This document shows positions 16,144 through 23,893 of a stretch of 33,218 bases of DNA, in pieces. Both the position numbers and the translations under genes were made by a program. Position 1 is the first letter of the stretch. Every line of letters starts with the position of its first letter. The stretch is from positions 1 to 33,218 of the forward strand of contig NZ_JALAGT010000160.1 in NCBI RefSeq assembly GCF_022712295.1, in the 5' to 3' direction. Under the pieces are notes generated by a model. That model did no database searches and was not told where the DNA came from. It worked only from the letters and a program-made list of their open reading frames with translations. The stretch is from Galactobacter sp. GTDB taxonomy: Bacteria; Actinomycetota; Actinomycetes; Actinomycetales; Micrococcaceae.

Positions 16144-16950
16144 TCAGCGGCCGGCGAGGTGGGCGGTCAGTTCCGCCACGGCCCCGACACCGCCATCACG
16201 CAGGGCGGCGACGAGGGCGGTGCCCACGATCACCCCGTCGGCGTAGGCGCCGATCTCCTCCACGTGCTCACGGCGAGAAACTCCGAGCCCAACGCAGGCG
16301 TTCTCCGCGCCGGCGGCATGCGCGGCGTCGACGACGCCCTTCGCGGCCTCGGACACCGAGGTACGGGCACCGGTGACCCCCATGATGGAAACGCAGTACA
16401 CGAAACCACGTGAGGAATCCACGACCAGCTTCACGCGCTCCGGTGTGGAGGACGGCGCCGTCAGGAACACGCGATCCAAGCCGAATTCGTCGCTGGCCTC
16501 GAACCACTCAGCGGCCTCGTCCGGGACCAGGTCAGGGGTGATGAGACCGGCCCCTCCGGCCTCTGCCAGGCGGCGGGAGAACTCGCGCACTCCCATCCGC
16601 AGGACCGGATTCCAGTAGGTCATGACCAGAACGGCGGCGTCACAGCGGTCGGTGATGCCCTTGACGATGTCGAAGACCTGAGCCACGCGGAAGCCGTTGG
16701 CGAGGGCCTGCGTGGTCGCGGCCTGGATGACCTGGCCGTCCATCACGGGATCCGAGTACGGGATACCGACCTCGATGATGTCGGCCCCGTTCTCAGCCAT
16801 GGCGACGGCAGCGTCGATGGTGGCCTGTGCGTCGGGGAACCCGGCAGGCAGATACGTGATCAAGGCCGGGCGCCCTTCGGCACGGGCCGCCGCGATGGCG
16901 CGGGCCGACTTGGATTCGTGGCCTGCGTTCTGCTGCGTAGTGGTGCTCAT
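16144..16950 (-). CDS. trpA: Tryptophan synthase alpha subunit
   Basis: It cleaves indole-3-glycerol phosphate to indole and glyceraldehyde 3-phosphate, channelling indole to TrpB. The 268-aa TIM barrel carries catalytic Glu60 (DIIEVGIPYSDPVMDG) and Asp71, spaced 11 residues as in the enterobacterial enzyme, and the phosphate-binding VGLGVSRREH and ADGVIVGTAL segments. ATG 16950 begins MSTTTQQ and lies 5 nt after the trpB stop, with GGGGGAG upstream inside trpB; a much longer open frame upstream is only the shadow of trpB. The Lgt-like gene follows 5 nt later, so the two are co-transcribed. Confidence 0.97.
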   Translation of the reverse strand: MSTTTQQNAGHESKSARAIAAARAEGRPALITYLPAGFPDAQATIDAAVAMAENGADIIEVGIPYSDPVMDGQVIQAATTQALANGFRVAQVFDIVKGITDRCDAAVLVMTYWNPVLRMGVREFSRRLAEAGGAGLITPDLVPDEAAEWFEASDEFGLDRVFLTAPSSTPERVKLVVDSSRGFVYCVSIMGVTGARTSVSEAAKGVVDAAHAAGAENACVGLGVSRREHVEEIGAYADGVIVGTALVAALRDGGVGAVAELTAHLAGR

Positions 16951-16955
16951 GGCCC

Positions 16956-18263
16956 TCACTCCCCCTCTTCTGCTGCGTTGGCGTCCAGCAGGCCGAACCA
17001 GCGGCCGGCTGTCGCGACGTCCTTGTCTCCACGCCCGGACAGCGAAACCACGACGATCTTCTCGGCCGGATCCTGCCCGTTCGCCTTGGCGGCCTCCGCA
17101 AGGCGCCGGCCGACCTTCATCGCACCGGCCAGGGCATGGGAGGACTCGATGGCTGGGATGATGCCCTCGGTACGGCACAGGAGCCGGAAGGCATCCATGG
17201 CCTCGGCGTCGGTGATGGGTTCGTAGACGGCCCGGCCGATGTCGTTGAGGTAGGAGTGCTCCGGGCCCACGCCCGGGTAGTCGAGGCCTGCAGAGATGGA
17301 GTGGGACTCCACGGTCTGGCCGTCCTCGTCCTGCATCAGGTAGGTGCGGGCGCCGTGCAGCACACCGGGGCGGCCCAAGGTGATGGTGGCCGCGTGGCGC
17401 CCGGTCTCCACACCGTCGCCACCGGCCTCCAACCCGTAGAGGGCCACGTCGGGGTCATCGAGGAAACCGTGGAAGATGCCGATGGCGTTGGAGCCGCCGC
17501 CCACACATGCACACACGGCGTCCGGCAGCCGACCGGCCTGGGCCAGGATCTGCTCCCTCGCCTCGTTGCCGATGACCTCGTGGAAGTAGCGGACCATGGC
17601 CGGGAACGGGTGTCCGCCCGCGGCCGTGCCGAGCAGGTAGTGGGTGTTCTCGACGTTGGTGACCCAGTCGCGCAGGGCCTCGTTGATGGCGTCCTTCAGC
17701 GTGCGGGACCCCGCGGTCACGGGGATCACCTTGGCGCCGAGAAGCTCCATTCGAGCGACGTTCAAGGCCTGGCGCTGCGTGTCTTCCTCACCCATGTAGA
17801 CCACGCACTCCATGCCGAAGAGCGCGGCCGCCGTTGCGGAGGCGACCCCGTGCTGGCCTGCTCCGGTCTCCGCGATGAGGCGGGTCTTGCCCATCCTGCG
17901 AGCCAATAGCGCCTGGCCGAGCACGTTGTTGATCTTGTGGGATCCGGTGTGGTTGAGATCCTCGCGCTTGAGGAAGACACGGACGCCGCCTGCGTGCTCG
18001 GCGAAGCGCTTGGCCTCGGTGAGCAGGGACGGGCGGTTCGCGTAGTTGTGGGAGAGATCCTCGAGCTCCGCAATGAACTCCGGATCCACCTTGGCCTTCT
18101 CGAAGGTGTCCTCGAGCTGATCCATGGCGGCCATCAGCGACTCCGGCATCCAGCGGCCACCGTACTCACCGAAGTAGGGGCCGGGTGCGTGGCGCAGTTC
18201 CCCGCTGAGGAAGGCGTCCGCAAGACGCTGGGACCCAGCCGGACCGCTCGGGGTGGTGGACAT
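16956..18263 (-). CDS. trpB: Tryptophan synthase beta subunit
   Basis: The PLP enzyme joins indole and serine to give tryptophan. The 435-aa protein has the PLP lysine K110 in REDLNHTGSHKINN, the phosphate-binding CVGGGSNAIG loop, the GQHGVASATAAA segment and the conserved LDYPGVGPEHSYL near the C-terminus. N-terminal FGEYGGRWMPESL is typical. ATG 18263 has GAGGAG 6 nt upstream. A 75-nt gap separates it from trpC; no promoter is evident there, so it is read with the upstream trp genes. Confidence 0.97.
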   Translation of the reverse strand: MSTTPSGPAGSQRLADAFLSGELRHAPGPYFGEYGGRWMPESLMAAMDQLEDTFEKAKVDPEFIAELEDLSHNYANRPSLLTEAKRFAEHAGGVRVFLKREDLNHTGSHKINNVLGQALLARRMGKTRLIAETGAGQHGVASATAAALFGMECVVYMGEEDTQRQALNVARMELLGAKVIPVTAGSRTLKDAINEALRDWVTNVENTHYLLGTAAGGHPFPAMVRYFHEVIGNEAREQILAQAGRLPDAVCACVGGGSNAIGIFHGFLDDPDVALYGLEAGGDGVETGRHAATITLGRPGVLHGARTYLMQDEDGQTVESHSISAGLDYPGVGPEHSYLNDIGRAVYEPITDAEAMDAFRLLCRTEGIIPAIESSHALAGAMKVGRRLAEAAKANGQDPAEKIVVVSLSGRGDKDVATAGRWFGLLDANAAEEGE

Positions 18264-18338
18264 CGATACTCCTCGACTTGGCTACTTCTTGGGTGACTCG
18301 GAAACGGCCCCGGTTGGCGCGGGTGGCCGCCTATCGGC

Positions 18339-19148
18339 TCAGCGGTGGGCGTCTGCGCCGGTCATGGTGAATTCCCTGACGGCCGCCTCGGGATCCGCAC
18401 CCTTCACGAGTGCCTCACCCACCAGCACTGCATGAGCGCCCGCAGCAGCGTAGGTGGCCACGTCTGCGGCTGAGGAGACCCCGGATTCCGCCACCATCAC
18501 CGCATCCGGGGGTAGGGCCGGGGCCAGGGTCGCGAATCGGGCGGGGTCCACGTCCAAGGTCTTCAGGTTGCGGACGTTGACGCCCACGATCTTGGCGCCC
18601 AGTGTCTTGGCACGGGCGACTTCTTCCTCGGTGTGTGTCTCGACGAGCGCGTTCATCCCCAAGGATTCGGTGAGGTCCAGGAACGTCCGCAGCTGCTCGT
18701 CGCTGAGTGCCGCCACGATCAACAGAATCAGGTCCGCCCCGTGCGCCCGGGCTTCCAGGATCTGGTATTCGTCAACCGTGAAGTCCTTGCGCAGCACCGG
18801 GATGTTCACCGCGGCACGGACCGCGTCCAGGTCCGCGAGCGAACCCCCGAAACGACGCTGTTCGGTCAACACCGAGATCGCTGCGGCTCCACCGCGCTCA
18901 TAGGCCGCTGCCAGGGCAGCCGGCTCAGGAATGTCCGCCAGTGCGCCCTTGGAGGGAGACTTGCGCTTGACTTCGGAGATGCCGCCGAAGGGGTGCTCAG
19001 TGGTAGGAGTCAGCGCTGCCAGAGCGTCACGTGCGGGGGGAACTTCCGCGATGCGGTCGCGTAGCTGCGCGGCCGACACCTTCGCCTTGCGCACCTCGAG
19101 GTCCTCGCGGACCCCCTCGATGATCTGGTCCAGAACGGTGGATTCCAC
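18339..19148 (-). CDS. trpC: Indole-3-glycerol phosphate synthase
   Basis: It closes the indole ring from carboxyphenylaminodeoxyribulose phosphate. This is the monofunctional form (269 aa), not fused to TrpF. It shows GISEVKRKSPSKG (catalytic Lys and phosphate contacts), VLRKDFTVDEYQ, IVGVNVRNLKT and VAESGVSS, in the usual order of the TIM barrel. The start is GTG 19148, 7 nt after the preceding HGxxPAAW gene. An SD is poor, so translation is probably coupled. TrpF is not in the window; actinobacteria often use PriA for both reactions. Confidence 0.95.
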   Translation of the reverse strand: MESTVLDQIIEGVREDLEVRKAKVSAAQLRDRIAEVPPARDALAALTPTTEHPFGGISEVKRKSPSKGALADIPEPAALAAAYERGGAAAISVLTEQRRFGGSLADLDAVRAAVNIPVLRKDFTVDEYQILEARAHGADLILLIVAALSDEQLRTFLDLTESLGMNALVETHTEEEVARAKTLGAKIVGVNVRNLKTLDVDPARFATLAPALPPDAVMVAESGVSSAADVATYAAAGAHAVLVGEALVKGADPEAAVREFTMTGADAHR

Positions 19149-19155
19149 TTCGGTC

Positions 19156-19410
19156 TCAGTGACCCTTGGTGCGCTTGCCGCCCACGCCGAAGCCTGCGGC
19201 CTTGAGGATGCCGCCGACCACCAGGCCGAGCACCACGACCACGCCGCCGGCCCAGAACAGGACCCAGTTGGGGATGGTGAAGGCCACGCAGGAGACCACG
19301 AAGCCGATGAAGATGATCAGGAACATGATCCACGCAGCAGGAGTGTTGCCGTGGCCCGGCACCTCATCGAAGACCGGATCTGCGGACGTCTGCTGTTCGG
19401 TGGTCGCCAT
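19156..19410 (-). CDS. HGxxPAAW-family small membrane protein
   Basis: An 84-aa protein named for its motif, here GHGNTPAAW. Two hydrophobic helices follow (IMFLIIFIGFVVSCVAFTI and VLFWAGGVVVVLGLVVGGIL), then a glycine-lysine C-terminus (GVGGKRTKGH). The family is found in actinobacterial trp operons beside trpC; its function is unknown. The start is ATG 19410 with AGGAG about 12 nt upstream. It lies between the TIGR02234 membrane protein and trpC. The 167-nt gap upstream contains no gene and no clear promoter. Confidence 0.88.
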   Translation of the reverse strand: MATTEQQTSADPVFDEVPGHGNTPAAWIMFLIIFIGFVVSCVAFTIPNWVLFWAGGVVVVLGLVVGGILKAAGFGVGGKRTKGH

Positions 19411-19577
19411 GGGGAACAAGCTCCTTCTCGGGTGGGGCCCGCAGTGGGCCGCCACTGTCTTGGGGTAAAGCGGGTGACTCGGGCGCCCAGAGTACTCCGG
19501 ACACCTTCTCCCCTATTCTGCCACCTGTAGCGGCTCACCTGGACACGCGTGACACGCCGCGTCGGCTCGGGTCGGTT

Positions 19578-20231
19578 TCAGTGGAAGCGGGCTCCGCGCA
19601 CGTCGCCGTCCGTAGGGTCGTCGCCATCGGTGAAGGCATCCCAGCGATCCACGTCATCCATGGTCTCGGGGGTCACCACGGCGTGACCGCTGCTGTGGCG
19701 CTCGAATCGCTTGGCGTGCTTCCAGTTTCGTCCCGCGACGAGCATCACCACGGCCATGACGCAGATCAGCGCCCCGCCGATCATGGCGACCCATGGCCAG
19801 AGACTGAGTTCGTAGGCTCCGATGCCGAGCCGTTCCAGGCCGAAGGACTCGGCCGTCTTCGAGGACGAGGCCGTGGCCGGATCACCCAGGACGGGGACGG
19901 TGAACCCGATCACCCCGGTGCCGACCAGTACCTGGATGGCACCGATGATCCATCGGGCCACCGGCCCGGTGATGGTGGTCGCAAGGGAACAGACCAGAGC
20001 CACCACGGCCAAGGCCAACACTGCTGAAGCGGCGTCGGTGCCGGACACAGAGACGGCATCGAGTTCCACACCCGTGGTGGGCGCGGCCACTGTCACCCAG
20101 GTCCGGGTCACGGCCAGCAGCACCACACCTGCGGCCAGGAGTCCGGCCACCACGACGTTGCGTTTGGCGAGCAGGCCCGTCCCCGGCGTCTTCGCGGCCG
20201 CCGCCGGTTCCGTCTGTGATGAGTCGGTCAT
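19578..20231 (-). CDS. Trp biosynthesis-associated membrane protein (TIGR02234 family)
   Basis: A 217-aa protein with four predicted membrane helices: near residues 25-45, 68-88, 92-115 and 143-166. The first is followed by RTWVTV, a hallmark of the family, and the tail ends RWDAFTDGDDPTDGD. The family is confined to actinobacteria and lies between trpE and trpC. Its role is not established; the constant location suggests a link to tryptophan or a chorismate-derived product. The ATG overlaps the trpE stop (ATGA, 4 nt), a sign of coupled translation. A 167-nt gap follows before the HGxxPAAW gene. Confidence 0.88.
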   Translation of the reverse strand: MTDSSQTEPAAAAKTPGTGLLAKRNVVVAGLLAAGVVLLAVTRTWVTVAAPTTGVELDAVSVSGTDAASAVLALAVVALVCSLATTITGPVARWIIGAIQVLVGTGVIGFTVPVLGDPATASSSKTAESFGLERLGIGAYELSLWPWVAMIGGALICVMAVVMLVAGRNWKHAKRFERHSSGHAVVTPETMDDVDRWDAFTDGDDPTDGDVRGARFH

Positions 20232-21790
20232 CGGTGCGACTCCGGCAGCGCGGCTTCCGTCACGGAGTCTGCCACGTAGGCGGCCCGAAGCGGGGCGAAG
20301 GATTTGTTCATGGATTCAAGGCTCTCGGCATCAGGGTCGGAATCGGCCACGATGCCGCCGCCGGCCTGAACCTGCGCCACGCCGTCACGCAACAGGGCGG
20401 TGCGGATGGCGATCGCCATGTCCATGTCGCCCGCAAGGTCGAAGTAGCCGACCACGCCGCCATAGACGCCACGGCGCACGGGTTCCAGTTCGTCCAACAG
20501 TCGGAGTGCGCGCGGCTTCGGGGCACCGGAGAGCGTGCCGGCCGGGAACGTCGCGGCCAGCACGTCGTAGGCGGTGGAGTCCGCTTCCACCGTGCCCACC
20601 ACGTTGGACACCAGGTGCATGATGTGACTGAAGCGCTCCACCTCCATGAACTGGGTGACCTCGACCGTTCCGGGGATACACACCTTGGAGAGGTCGTTAC
20701 GGGACAGGTCCACAAGCATCAGGTGCTCGCTGCGTTCCTTCTCGTCTCCCAGCAGGTCCTTCTCCAACAACTGATCCGCCTCGTAGTCCGATCCGCGGGG
20801 TCGGGAACCCGCGATGGGGTGGGTCACCACCGCGTCGTTCTTGAGCGTGACCAGGGCCTCGGGGGACGAACCGACCACGGTGTACTCCCCGCCATCGGGG
20901 TGCGGGAACGTGTACAGGTACATGTACGGAGAGGGATTGGTGGCGCGCAGAACACGGTAGACGTTCAACGGATCGGCCTCGGTGTCGAGTTCGAAACGAC
21001 GTGCGACGACGGCTTGGAAGACCTCACCGTCCACGATGGCCTCCTTGGTCTTCGCGATGGCCTCGCGGTAACCGGCCTCATCCCACACGTGCCGCGCAGC
21101 GGAGAAGAGCTGTTCGCGTGGCACGTCGAGCCCGCTGAAGGTGTGCGTGGATTCCGCTGCCGTGGCCGGGACGCTCAGGAGTTGGAGCATGTCCCCCAAG
21201 CGGCGTACTGCGTCCTCGTAGGCGGCATCCACGCCGGTGTCCTGGCCGTCCTTGTTGTAGGCGTTGGCCACCAGGGTCAGGGTGGAATCCGTGTTGTCGT
21301 GGATGGCCAGGTCGGTGACCAGGTCGAGTGCGACTTCCGGCAGGTTGGTGTCATCCACCGGTGGGTGCGGCAGCCGTTCCCAATGTCGCACGGCCTCCCA
21401 GCCCACGAAACCGACCAGTCCGGACGTCAGAGGAGTCTCAGCGGAGGTGCGGGGCAACCGAAGGTATTCCAGGGTGTCACGGAGGACATCCAGGGGGTGC
21501 CCCTCGGTGGGGACGCCCGCGGGCGGTGTACCGATCCAGAGCGCCTTTCCGTCCTTGGAGGTCAGGGTTGCGGCCGATCCGGCGCCGATGAAGGAGTAAC
21601 GGGACCACACACCCTCAGCAGCTGACTCCATGAGAAAGGTGCCCGGGCGGCCTGCGGCCAACCGCGAGTACACGCCCACGGGGGTCAGCGCGTCTCCCAG
21701 GACCTTCATGGTGACCGGGATGACGCGTCGAGTCTCCGCCATGGTGCGGAAGGTCTCGAGGCTGGGAACAATTTCGCCGAAGCGACTCAC
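20228..21790 (-). CDS. trpE: Anthranilate synthase component I
   Basis: It turns chorismate into anthranilate using ammonia from TrpG. The 520-aa protein has the N-terminal LMES motif at residues 53-56, which in this family forms part of the tryptophan feedback site (usually LLES). The chorismate-binding domain follows, with GSRPRGSDYEADQ, LVDLSRNDLSKVC, HIMHLVSNV and AGTLSGAPKPRAL. The start is GTG 21790 (VSRFGEIVPS) with GGAGG 8 nt upstream; further upstream reading would run into hisI. No trpG or trpD lies in this window. hisI ends 62 nt upstream and no tryptophan-rich leader peptide is seen, so classical attenuation is unlikely. Confidence 0.95.
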   Translation of the reverse strand: MSRFGEIVPSLETFRTMAETRRVIPVTMKVLGDALTPVGVYSRLAAGRPGTFLMESAAEGVWSRYSFIGAGSAATLTSKDGKALWIGTPPAGVPTEGHPLDVLRDTLEYLRLPRTSAETPLTSGLVGFVGWEAVRHWERLPHPPVDDTNLPEVALDLVTDLAIHDNTDSTLTLVANAYNKDGQDTGVDAAYEDAVRRLGDMLQLLSVPATAAESTHTFSGLDVPREQLFSAARHVWDEAGYREAIAKTKEAIVDGEVFQAVVARRFELDTEADPLNVYRVLRATNPSPYMYLYTFPHPDGGEYTVVGSSPEALVTLKNDAVVTHPIAGSRPRGSDYEADQLLEKDLLGDEKERSEHLMLVDLSRNDLSKVCIPGTVEVTQFMEVERFSHIMHLVSNVVGTVEADSTAYDVLAATFPAGTLSGAPKPRALRLLDELEPVRRGVYGGVVGYFDLAGDMDMAIAIRTALLRDGVAQVQAGGGIVADSDPDAESLESMNKSFAPLRAAYVADSVTEAALPESHR

Positions 21791-21852
21791 GTGCGGTTCC
21801 TCCGTCAACGTTTCTGGCAAGGATTGAGGCAAGACTTGGACGTGGGGCGGGA

Positions 21853-22266
21853 TCAGGCCGGCGAGCCGACCTCGGCCCCGAGATCTCTGCCGTCGAAGCA
21901 GGTCCGGGTCCCGGTGTGGCAGGCTGCGCCGATTTGGTCCACGCTCACCAGCAGGGCGTCTCCGTCGCAGTCCAGTGCAACGGACTTGACCCACTGCACG
22001 TGTCCGGAGGTGTCCCCCTTGCGCCAGTACTCCTGCCTGGAGCGGGACCAGAAAGTCACCCGCCCGGTGGTGAGTGTGCGGTGCAGCGCCTCCGGGTCCA
22101 TCCAACCGAGCATGAGCACCTCATGGGTGTCGTACTGCTGCACCACCGCTGCGAGGAGCCCGTGCTCGTCGAGCTTGAGGCGTGCCGCGACAATGGGGTC
22201 GAGATCGGCCGAGGCGCCGCGCACCGAGGTGGGGGCCGAGGAGGGGGTCTGCTTCTGTGTGGACAT
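21853..22266 (-). CDS. hisI: Phosphoribosyl-AMP cyclohydrolase
   Basis: The third step of histidine synthesis, opening the purine ring of phosphoribosyl-AMP. The 137-aa protein has VLMLGWMDPEAL, the TFWSRSRQEYWRKG stretch, and the metal-binding residues C100, D101/D103, C116 and C123 in DCDGDALL and AACHTGTRTCF. It is the single-domain form; HisE is a separate gene at 24851. Start ATG 22266 has no SD; a TACCAT lies 8 nt upstream, so the transcript may be leaderless or nearly so. It heads the leftward trp operon and is cut off from hisEGF by an oppositely oriented gene. Confidence 0.95.
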   Translation of the reverse strand: MSTQKQTPSSAPTSVRGASADLDPIVAARLKLDEHGLLAAVVQQYDTHEVLMLGWMDPEALHRTLTTGRVTFWSRSRQEYWRKGDTSGHVQWVKSVALDCDGDALLVSVDQIGAACHTGTRTCFDGRDLGAEVGSPA

Positions 22267-22274
22267 CGTGGTCC

Positions 22275-22280
22275 ATGGTA
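22275..22280 (-). promoter_or_regulatory. Possible -10 box of the hisI-trp operon
   Basis: TACCAT on the minus strand, 8 nt before the hisI ATG. No good -35 element is visible. It is proposed because hisI lacks an SD and its upstream neighbour points the other way, so a promoter must lie here. Confidence 0.35.
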
Positions 22281-22396
22281 CGCGTCGGGCTCGGATACAG
22301 CCGATCTCGTGAGCTCCGATGCCCGCCCATCACGTCATGCGAAAGTCACGTGCGACGCAGGACGGGTCACGAGGCCTCGGATCCCCCGGCGCGTGC

Positions 22397-22402
22397 TAGG
22401 TT
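22397..22402 (+). promoter_or_regulatory. -10 box of the TIGR03085 gene
   Basis: TAGGTT lies 8 nt before the ATG at 22411 and there is no SD, consistent with a leaderless mRNA. Confidence 0.5.
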
Positions 22403-22410
22403 CGTTGACG

Positions 22411-23049
22411 ATGGACCTCGTCGATTTCTCCCGTGATCTTCTGGCCGAGACCCTGCTGGCTGCAGGGCCTTCGGCCTCGACGTTGTGCACCGGTTGGCAG
22501 ACTCGCCACCTCGCGGCGCACCTTGTGCTTCGAGAACGCTTGAGCATGCTGAACCCCTTCGTCCGGGATGGGGAACGGCAGCTCCAGCTGATGGCGGCCA
22601 GGGCCGAGGATCCGGGCGCCTATGCCCGCCTCGTCATCGAGTTCCGGGAGGGTTCGGGAGCGCGTCCTTTGCGGTGGCCCGGTGTGGATTCGCTCGCGAA
22701 TCTGCTCGAATACTTTGTGCACACCGAGGACGTACGCCGCGCGCGCGTCGTGTGGCGCCCCAGGCGACTGGGCCGCAGTTTCGACGAGAAGCTGTGGAGT
22801 CAGCTGGTCCAACGGGCCGCAGTGCTCTATCGCAAGGCACCCACCGGCATCGAGTTGGTGCGTCCCGACGGCCGCCGGAAGCGGGTGCATTCCGCACCGC
22901 GCCACAGCGATGCCGGCGTCGTGGAGATCCGCGGCGGGGTGGGCGAACTCGTCATGCACGCTCACGGACGCCCGCGTTCGGCCCTCATCACCTTGGACGG
23001 GGCGCCCGATGATCTGGCAGCCCTACGCGCGTTCCACGTGAAGATCTAG
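22411..23049 (+). CDS. TIGR03085-family DinB-like metal-binding protein
   Basis: A 212-aa protein of the DinB/mycothiol-dependent maleylpyruvate isomerase-like fold. The N-terminal part has GWQTRHLAAHLVLRE, which holds metal-ligand His residues, and the middle has LLEYFVHTEDVRRAR with another conserved His. The C-terminal half (VRPDGRRKRVHS, GVGELVMHAHGR) is the smaller second domain of the family. Biochemical role is unknown; relatives act with mycothiol, the actinobacterial thiol. It lies between hisI and hisF, pointing away from hisI and towards hisF; this position is shared by related Micrococcaceae. ATG 22411 has no SD but a -10 box 8 nt upstream. The frame is open well upstream, into antisense of hisI, which is not used. 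Confidence 0.85.
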   Translation: MDLVDFSRDLLAETLLAAGPSASTLCTGWQTRHLAAHLVLRERLSMLNPFVRDGERQLQLMAARAEDPGAYARLVIEFREGSGARPLRWPGVDSLANLLEYFVHTEDVRRARVVWRPRRLGRSFDEKLWSQLVQRAAVLYRKAPTGIELVRPDGRRKRVHSAPRHSDAGVVEIRGGVGELVMHAHGRPRSALITLDGAPDDLAALRAFHVKI

Positions 23050-23067
23050 TGTCAGGTGAAGATCTAG
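23038..23067 (+). repeat. Short tandem duplication across a stop codon
   Basis: GTGAAGATCTAG occurs at 23038-23049 and again at 23056-23067, an 18-nt period. The first copy holds the last codons and the TAG stop of the TIGR03085 gene; the second lies just outside it. Confidence 0.8.
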
Positions 23068-23100
23068 CGTGAAGGTCCAGGCGTTTGCGATCCGAGAACC

Positions 23101-23871
23101 TCAGCGCACGTTCGCACCCGAGGCCCGCAACGCCTGCTTCACCTTGGCGATCATGTCGTCCGGGCCGAAGTGGAACATTGAGGCGGCCAGCACGGCGTCC
23201 GCCCCGGCCGCAACGGCCGGTGGGAAGTGCTCCGGCACCCCTGCCCCGCCGGAGGCGATCAACGGCACGTGCACTGCAGCGCGAACGTCGCGGATCATCT
23301 GAAGATCGAAACCGTCCTTGGTGCCGTCCGCGTCGATGGAATTGAGCAGGATCTCCCCGACGCCGCGGCGCGATGCCTCCTGGGCCCAGGCCACGGCGTC
23401 GATTCCGGTCCCCTCACGTCCGCCCTTGACCGTGACCTCATAACCCGAGGGAAGGTCGCTCCGGTCGCTGCGGCGGGCATCCAAGGAGAGCGTCAGCACC
23501 TGCGAGCCGAAGCGTTGGGTGATCTCGTCGATCACCTCGGGACGCACCACCGCCGCGGTATTGATGCCGGCCTTGTCCGCGCCCGCGCGCAGCAGCCGGT
23601 CCACGTCGTCGGCCGTGCGGACTCCACCACCCACCGTCAGGGGGATGAACACCTGGTCGGCGGCACGTGCCACCATGTCGTACACGGTGGCGCGGTCGCC
23701 GGAGGAGGCCGTGACGTCGAGGAAGGTCAGTTCGTCCGCACCGGCCCTGCCGTAGCGTGCCGCGAGTTCCACGGGGTCACCCGCGTCCCGCAGGTTCTCG
23801 AAGTTGACACCCTTCACCACACGGCCGTTGTCGACATCGAGGCAAGGGATCACACGGACGGCAACGGACAT
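23101..23871 (-). CDS. hisF: Imidazole glycerol phosphate synthase, cyclase subunit
   Basis: It uses ammonia from HisH to make imidazole glycerol phosphate and AICAR. The 256-aa TIM barrel begins MSVAVRVIPCLDVDNGRVVK with catalytic Asp12; the second catalytic Asp is D131 in TLSLDARR. Phosphate-binding loops are LTVGGGVRTADD and IASGGAGVPEH. ATG 23871 has AAAGG 9 nt upstream. It is last in hisE-hisG-hisF, 22 nt after hisG, and converges on the TIGR03085 gene. HisH is not in the window. Confidence 0.97.
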   Translation of the reverse strand: MSVAVRVIPCLDVDNGRVVKGVNFENLRDAGDPVELAARYGRAGADELTFLDVTASSGDRATVYDMVARAADQVFIPLTVGGGVRTADDVDRLLRAGADKAGINTAAVVRPEVIDEITQRFGSQVLTLSLDARRSDRSDLPSGYEVTVKGGREGTGIDAVAWAQEASRRGVGEILLNSIDADGTKDGFDLQMIRDVRAAVHVPLIASGGAGVPEHFPPAVAAGADAVLAASMFHFGPDDMIAKVKQALRASGANVR

Positions 23872-23893
23872 GACGGTCTACCTTTCGAGGGGA

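Noticed and set aside
21791..21852. Possible trp attenuator or T-box between hisI and trpE.
   Set aside because: Only 62 nt, no Trp codons in a leader peptide, and no terminator/antiterminator pair visible.
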